IMG/VR virus record: IMGVR_UViG_3300043436_001700
Span: 1-24,209 of that record
From: a virus
Reading direction: 5' to 3' (one strand)
Length of the DNA: 24,209 nucleotides
The position numbers and the translations under genes are program-made. Under the pieces are notes generated by a model, which was given only the letters and a program-made list of their open reading frames with translations, ran no database searches and was not told the origin of the DNA. This document shows, piece after piece, positions 21,407 through 24,209 of the stretch; the stretch's first letter is position 1, and every line of letters starts with the position of its first letter.

Positions 21407-21437
21407 TTTGCACAAGTAAAAACAATACGTATCTTTG
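21407..21437 (+). promoter_or_regulatory. Strong Bacteroidota promoter TTTG-N19-TATCTTTG for the rightward genes
   Basis: TTTG at 21407-21410, exactly 19 bases, then TATCTTTG at 21430-21437. This is the full consensus of the primary sigma factor in Bacteroides. The -33 box lies in the third copy of an AAAGTTTA-type direct repeat (21381-21410). A two-codon frame (ATG TAT TAA) begins two bases after the -7 element. The main ATG is at 21483 after an A-rich leader. Confidence 0.8.
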
Positions 21438-21482
21438 TAATGTATTAACAAACAAACATTTTTAACAATTAAAACAAACAAA

Positions 21483-21749
21483 ATGAAAAAAGTAACACAA
21501 CAACAAGTTAAGGAAGTTAACAACCAGGTAAAAAATAAAATGTGCACATTAGGAGGTTGCATTAGTACAATTTTGGCAAATGCTGAAAAGGAAGATACCA
21601 ATAAGGAATTTATAAATTTCCTGGTTAAATGTAAAAAAGATAAAGATACCTATTCACTTCTAAATGAAGAATGTAAGCCGAACAAAAAAAGCGGTACTTA
21701 TAACCGTTACGCTACTTTGCAAGCGGTTGCAAGAATATTAAATAAATAG
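21483..21749 (+). CDS. Small protein (88 residues), first rightward gene
   Basis: Starts MKKVTQQQVKEVNNQVKNKM and ends YATLQAVARILNK. It is a basic, Lys/Asn-rich, probably helical protein with three Cys. No membrane segment. No family recognised. It is preceded by a consensus promoter and an A-rich leader lacking a Shine-Dalgarno sequence, normal for Bacteroidota. Because it is the first gene of the rightward transcript it may be expressed early. Its stop codon lies inside the acceptor-like stem of the tRNA-like element at 21743-21787. Confidence 0.82.
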   Translation: MKKVTQQQVKEVNNQVKNKMCTLGGCISTILANAEKEDTNKEFINFLVKCKKDKDTYSLLNEECKPNKKSGTYNRYATLQAVARILNK

Positions 21750-21787
21750 TACGGTATAAAGTGCGGTTCGATTCCGCACCTATTTAC
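21743..21787 (+). ncRNA. Miniature tRNA-like element A (acceptor plus T-arm, no anticodon arm)
   Basis: TAAATAG (21743-21749) pairs perfectly with CTATTTA (21780-21786). Between them are an 11-base linker TACGGTATAAA and a T-arm: GTGCGG, loop TTCGATT, CCGCAC. The loop is the canonical T-loop. The linker has GGTA, as in a D-loop, but there is no D-stem or anticodon arm. The TAG of the upstream gene is the end of the 5' strand. The remaining base at 21787 would be the discriminator. It may be a processed small RNA or a 3'-end processing signal. Confidence 0.55.
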
Positions 21788-22137
21788 AAATTGCTTGATA
21801 TTATTTTGTTGCAAGCTTAAAAATTAACAAAAAATTGATTAAATAGTTTTTTTATACGGTTGCACCTAGTGAATTGTAAATAAAAACAAAGTTTTTTCAA
21901 GGCTTAAAAACGTTGCTCCTGGATAGAACGTTTTTGTATAGGCACATTCTTTGACGTATTGATAAGACTATAAATTAACGCGGTTAGTCACACGCAGTCT
22001 ACTGGAGTAAGTATAAAGACTCTCCGAAGGTAGGGCATATTGTACATTCTCAAATGGCAATTGTCAAAACGTACATTCAAAGGGTGAGCAATGTAACGGA
22101 ATAAAAAGAGGGCATACAGTTTAACGTGGTATGCAAA
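21788..22137 (+). ncRNA. Noncoding transcribed spacer with several small hairpins
   Basis: About 350 bases without a convincing gene. Seen: a block at 21834-21885 sharing TTAAATAG, TACGGT and GCACCTA with element A in the same order; hairpin 21906-21935; GACTA/TAGTC and AGTCT/AGACT pairings near 21966-22030; GTACATTC twice (22053 and 22074 areas); a near-palindrome TGGCAATTGTCA; and hairpin GCATAC/GTATGC at 22112-22134. The run of local structure suggests a structured RNA, but no known family is recognised. Confidence 0.4.
21906..21935 (+). terminator. Perfect 9-bp hairpin, possible terminator
   Basis: AAAAACGTT and AACGTTTTT pair across a 12-base loop. The T5 run is part of the stem and is followed by GTATA, so termination could be weak; it would separate the first rightward gene and element A from downstream genes. 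Confidence 0.45.
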
Positions 22138-22187
22138 CAAGTACGAAAATATGGTATTGAAATAACGTTCGAATCGTTACGTACTTG
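22138..22187 (+). ncRNA. Miniature tRNA-like element B (acceptor plus T-arm, no anticodon arm)
   Basis: CAAGTACG (22138-22145) pairs perfectly over 8 bp with CGTACTTG (22180-22187). The 3' strand follows directly on a T-arm: TAACG, loop TTCGAAT, CGTTA (22163-22179). The linker of 17 bases contains TATGGTATT, with the GGTAT shared by element A. A GCATAC/GTATGC hairpin ends three bases before the acceptor. The next gene starts 23 bases after the element. The geometry, with the 12-bp coaxial acceptor/T-arm typical of tRNA, is hard to explain by chance. Function unknown. Confidence 0.65.
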
Positions 22188-22209
22188 CTAACTAATTAAA
22201 CAAACAAAG

Positions 22210-22365
22210 ATGAGAACAATCACATTAATTTTCTTACTATTAGCAATGTTATGCTTATTAGTAATGTTAACGAGTAGCGTTAATTTAGGTCGTATTTACG
22301 CGGGGTTATTTGCACTAAGTATGTTGGGTGCAATAGTATCAATAATTTCAATCAAACTAAGATGA
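22210..22365 (+). CDS. Tiny membrane protein with two predicted spans (51 residues)
   Basis: Starts MRTITLIFLLLAMLCLLVML and ends in a second hydrophobic segment (LFALSMLGAIVSIISIK). It is preceded by AATTAAACAAACAAAG, nearly the same leader as before the 88-residue gene. The stop overlaps the next start (ATGA). Small phage membrane proteins can act in superinfection exclusion or lysis control; here there is no motif to choose between these. Confidence 0.65.
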   Translation: MRTITLIFLLLAMLCLLVMLTSSVNLGRIYAGLFALSMLGAIVSIISIKLR

Positions 22366-22448
22366 AAAGACAGGCATCAATTGGCGTACTTTACGCATAT
22401 ACTATGGCGGTTATAGTATTATTATTAATAATTTTTAAAATTAAATAA
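22362..22448 (+). CDS. Tiny membrane protein (28 residues)
   Basis: Reads MKRQASIGVLYAYTMAVIVL and ends LLLIIFKIK: a basic N-terminus and one membrane span of about 20 residues. The start overlaps the previous stop (ATGA). The short length makes it less certain, but the coupled start and the repeat of the same layout in neighbours support it. Confidence 0.5.
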   Translation: MKRQASIGVLYAYTMAVIVLLLIIFKIK

Positions 22449-22449
22449 G

Positions 22450-22530
22450 ATGAAAAGAGAACGTATTGAAATGATTATTGTGGCGGTCGTAGCACTTGCC
22501 GCATTCGTATTAAGTGGAATTTATAGATAA
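22450..22530 (+). CDS. Tiny membrane protein (26 residues)
   Basis: Reads MKRERIEMIIVAVVALAAFV and ends LSGIYR: basic N-terminus and one membrane span. The start is one base after the previous stop (TAAGATG). Third in a row of small hydrophobic peptides. Confidence 0.5.
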   Translation: MKRERIEMIIVAVVALAAFVLSGIYR

Positions 22531-22554
22531 CAAAGAAGTTTTAATTGTTAACAA

Positions 22555-22576
22555 GGGGTGGCAATAGGGTCACCCC
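22555..22576 (+). other. GC-rich hairpin before the secreted-peptide gene
   Basis: GGGGTG and CACCCC pair across a 10-base loop, 16 bases before the ATG at 22593. No T-tract follows, so it may affect translation or RNA stability rather than termination. Confidence 0.45.
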
Positions 22577-22592
22577 ATTAAAATCAAATCAA

Positions 22593-22757
22593 ATGAAATC
22601 AATTTTAGTATTAATGTTATTGATCGCGAACGTATCAATGGCAACGCCACCGAGTGGCTACAATTACAAGCGACACTACAAGAAGTGTCAAAGAGTGAAG
22701 AGAATGAATAGAGTGTTTAATCTAAATGGGTGCAAATACCACACGCAAAGAATATGA
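22593..22757 (+). CDS. Small secreted basic peptide
   Basis: 54 residues from MKSILVLMLLIANVSMATPP; a longer frame from a TTG at 22545 runs through the hairpin and is rejected. The first 17 residues form a clean signal peptide with cleavage after SMA. The mature part is about 37 residues and very basic, with two Cys (KKCQRV and NGCKYH) that could form a disulfide. Export to the periplasm or outside is likely. The start of the next gene overlaps its stop. Function unknown. Confidence 0.65.
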   Translation: MKSILVLMLLIANVSMATPPSGYNYKRHYKKCQRVKRMNRVFNLNGCKYHTQRI

Positions 22758-23074
22758 GCTACTTAATCAAAACATACTTCGATGTATACGAAGACGACTA
22801 CAACGGAGGCGAAGGCAAACTTGTTAGTCACTGGTCGCACGAATCAGAACATGATGCTATTGAATCGGCATTGCAACAACACTTTGGGCAAGTAGGTTTG
22901 TCATACGATGTCAACTTCTTACTTGAAGATGACGGAAATCGATGGTACTCCTGGACGGTAGACGAAGACTGTTGCGAAGCAAACGAAAAGGAAATTGAAC
23001 AATGGAAGCAAGGCAAGATGCAATTGTACTCAATGCATGCAAGTATTAATGTATATAAATTAGAACAGATATGA
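22754..23074 (+). CDS. Acidic conserved phage protein of unknown function
   Basis: 106 residues from MSYLIKTYFDVYEDDYNGGE (ATGA overlap with the upstream gene). It is acidic and aromatic-rich, with a pattern SHWSHESEHDAIESALQQHF, then WYSWTVDEDCCEAN. The layout suggests a small alpha/beta domain. Its stop overlaps the next start. No membrane segment. No family recognised. Confidence 0.78.
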   Translation: MSYLIKTYFDVYEDDYNGGEGKLVSHWSHESEHDAIESALQQHFGQVGLSYDVNFLLEDDGNRWYSWTVDEDCCEANEKEIEQWKQGKMQLYSMHASINVYKLEQI

Positions 23075-23859
23075 AAAAAGTATTCTCAAACAACGAATTG
23101 CCACACGTATGGGCGCATGGCACACAAGAAGAAGGTCGTAATCCTCAAAATAGTTTCTTCTTTAATGGTAGAACAATCTATAGTTACGGATATCATTTCC
23201 CGATAGCAGTTAGAATGGACGATAATGTGTATCTATTAACTACACGCGGATACAGTAATACTACGAGTAAACATATAGGTAAAGTATTGTGGTCGATACC
23301 AACTGGGGCAAAGATTATACGATGCTCTGACCCAAGCATTCAATACAATGAAAGTAGCATGAACCAATGGGACGTTGATATCAATACGCAATTGGATAAG
23401 ATGTCACGAGCAAAGAAACCTGCTACGTATGTCAATGAAATACTAAGATTAGTAGCACAAGCACAAGACTATTGTGACTACTTCGGTAAAGATAACAGAC
23501 TGTCGCACTATGCAACGATGGACTTCGGAGTAAAGGCTGACGAGTTGAAAGCTATCAACAAAGCTAAGGCTGATGCGGATAAGAAAGAGAATGCAGAACG
23601 ATTAGCTAAGTGGCGTAACTTCGAGACCAATGACCTATGGCTGAAAGGTCACAACAAGGATACGTACCTACGTAGCGACGGCGAGACGGTTACTACATCG
23701 CGAGGTATCAAGCTACCTATTGATGTGTACCGTAGATACAAATCAATGCTACCTAATTTAGGTCGTGAGGTATTAGGATACAGAGTTAATTCAGTAACAG
23801 ATAAGTATGTGACTATAGGATGTCACAACATTAGTATTAAAGAAATCAATAGCATATGA
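23071..23859 (+). CDS. Conserved phage protein (DUF8033-like)
   Basis: 262 residues. The N-terminal half has the family pattern NNELPHVWAHGTQEEGRN, then FFFNGRTIYSYGYHFPIAV and YLLTTRGYSNTTSKH. I recall this from many phages and plasmids under DUF8033. The middle and C-terminal half (about 110-190) are helical and charged, and the end (VLGYRVNSVTDKYVTIGCHN) is beta-rich. Function is not established. It starts with an ATGA overlap and ends with another into the next gene, so the three genes 22754-24209 are coupled. Confidence 0.8.
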   Translation: MKKVFSNNELPHVWAHGTQEEGRNPQNSFFFNGRTIYSYGYHFPIAVRMDDNVYLLTTRGYSNTTSKHIGKVLWSIPTGAKIIRCSDPSIQYNESSMNQWDVDINTQLDKMSRAKKPATYVNEILRLVAQAQDYCDYFGKDNRLSHYATMDFGVKADELKAINKAKADADKKENAERLAKWRNFETNDLWLKGHNKDTYLRSDGETVTTSRGIKLPIDVYRRYKSMLPNLGREVLGYRVNSVTDKYVTIGCHNISIKEINSI

Positions 23860-24209
23860 TATTTAAGATAGACGACACCCTCCAGGTTATACGCCTGGGG
23901 GTTACTTCAAACGATAAGATTGAAGCCAACAGTAAGCGACCGATTGTACAGACGTACACGTTTAGTCGCAAACAATTCGAGATGATAGCTAACAATGACG
24001 AACGTAACATGAGGTCGTTCTTTAATGCAGCTGATAGCAATTGCCTTGACTGTCCGTTTAATTCATTCGGCAAATGTTATACGCATAAGTTCAACCAATA
24101 CGTAGGGTTCATATCGATGCTTAAGCGTATAGCTAAGATGTACGCAACATGGGACGATGTGCCTAACTATGAAGCATCGTTCGCCATCATCATTCGTGAA
24201 ATTGCTCAA
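23856..24209 (+). CDS. Conserved phage protein with a Cys cluster, cut by window end
   Basis: 118 codons open to the right edge, starting MIFKIDDTLQVIRLGVTSND. After a beta-rich start there is TYTFSRKQFEMIANNDERN, then a Cys cluster NCLDCPFNSFGKCYTHKF, and QYVGFISMLKRIAKMY. The C-x-x-C, C, H spacing suggests a zinc or iron-sulfur site. I recall this as a small family in phages (DUF7227-like). The C-terminus lies outside the window. It is coupled to the previous gene (ATGA). Confidence 0.75.
   Translation, partial: MIFKIDDTLQVIRLGVTSNDKIEANSKRPIVQTYTFSRKQFEMIANNDERNMRSFFNAADSNCLDCPFNSFGKCYTHKFNQYVGFISMLKRIAKMYATWDDVPNYEASFAIIIREIAQ

Larger units (their letters stand above)
20534..21429. other. 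Divergent AT-rich intergenic region, candidate control or origin region
   Basis: About 900 bases between the leftward and rightward gene blocks without a convincing gene. It contains: TGTTGGAAAAT twice (20554 and 20647 area); a near-perfect inverted pair TTTAGATTTTAATG (near 20577) and CATCAAAATCTAAA (near 20791); CAGCACTATTT twice (near 20813 and 20831); a long AT run with TATATA at about 20660-20710; a C6/G6 inverted repeat; GATAT, TATTC and AAAGTTTAAA repeats. This mix is typical of control or replication regions, but no defined iteron or DnaA box is recognised. Confidence 0.6.

Noticed and set aside
21761-21787. attP-like fragment of a host tRNA 3' end
   Set aside because: Possible for element A, but a matching 5' acceptor strand is present and no integrase is visible; kept only as an alternative.
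21743-22190. tmRNA
   Set aside because: No tag-peptide frame ending in the usual hydrophobic residues and no link between a 5' and 3' tRNA half across 200-350 nt; each T-arm has its own nearby acceptor partner.
1-24209. CRISPR array
   Set aside because: No evenly spaced direct repeats of 24-40 bases with unique spacers; the repeats seen are collagen or fibre codon repeats, or short AT motifs.
1-24209. Reassigned stop codon (TAG or TGA read through)
   Set aside because: All recognised genes end at normal distances with all three stops, and none continues in frame beyond a stop into conserved sequence.

Overview
The window reads as part of the genome of a tailed double-stranded DNA phage of Bacteroidota, most likely a short-tailed, crAss-like or marine Cellulophaga/Flavobacterium-type podovirus. 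The evidence is a phage portal and large terminase pair, an AT-rich genome without Shine-Dalgarno sequences, A-rich leaders, and many copies of the Bacteroidota -7 promoter element TAnnTTTG close to gene starts. No integrase or partition gene is visible. Host and family are inferred, because no capsid gene or host sequence lies in the window.

Positions 1-20533 are almost all on the minus strand and are transcribed right to left. From the right: an HNH endonuclease; two tRNA or tRNA-like genes with small proteins between them; a run of small ATGA-coupled genes (zinc-knuckle, HTH, conserved phage proteins); a groEL-groES pair in reversed order; structural and fibre genes (15713 to 9437, including a 1341-residue fibre with about ten GNVGIGT repeats); a lysis cassette (u-spanin, TM/coiled-coil protein, holin-like protein, GH19 endolysin); a collagen-like fibre with YadA-head-like repeats; and a packaging block (small coiled-coil gene, tandem GroES-like protein, candidate small terminase, TerL, GIY-YIG endonuclease, portal). 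One gene runs against this block: a MarR-like winged-helix regulator on the plus strand (15741-16256). Its promoter lies back to back with the promoter of the structural genes, with 2 bp between the two -7 boxes.

Positions 20534-21429 form an AT-rich divergent intergenic region without a convincing gene. It holds inverted and direct repeats and is a candidate control or origin region. From 21407 rightward transcription starts at a textbook Bacteroidota promoter (TTTG-N19-TATCTTTG). It covers an 88-residue orphan, a roughly 460-nt mostly noncoding segment, three tiny membrane peptides, a secreted peptide, and three ATGA-coupled phage proteins, the last cut by the window end. These look like early or accessory genes.

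The most unusual signal is in the noncoding segment. Two short elements (21743-21787 and 22138-22187) each have a 7-8 bp acceptor-like stem, a linker containing GGTAT, and a canonical T-arm with a TTCGATT or TTCGAAT loop, but no anticodon arm. With the 144-nt tRNA-like gene at 19888-20032 and the tRNA at 19526-19614, whose anticodon region does not fold normally, they suggest a set of tRNA-derived or tRNA-mimicking RNAs that may not act in decoding. A second genome-wide theme is that five genes have TAnnTTTG only 4-5 nt before the start codon, which predicts leaderless mRNAs.
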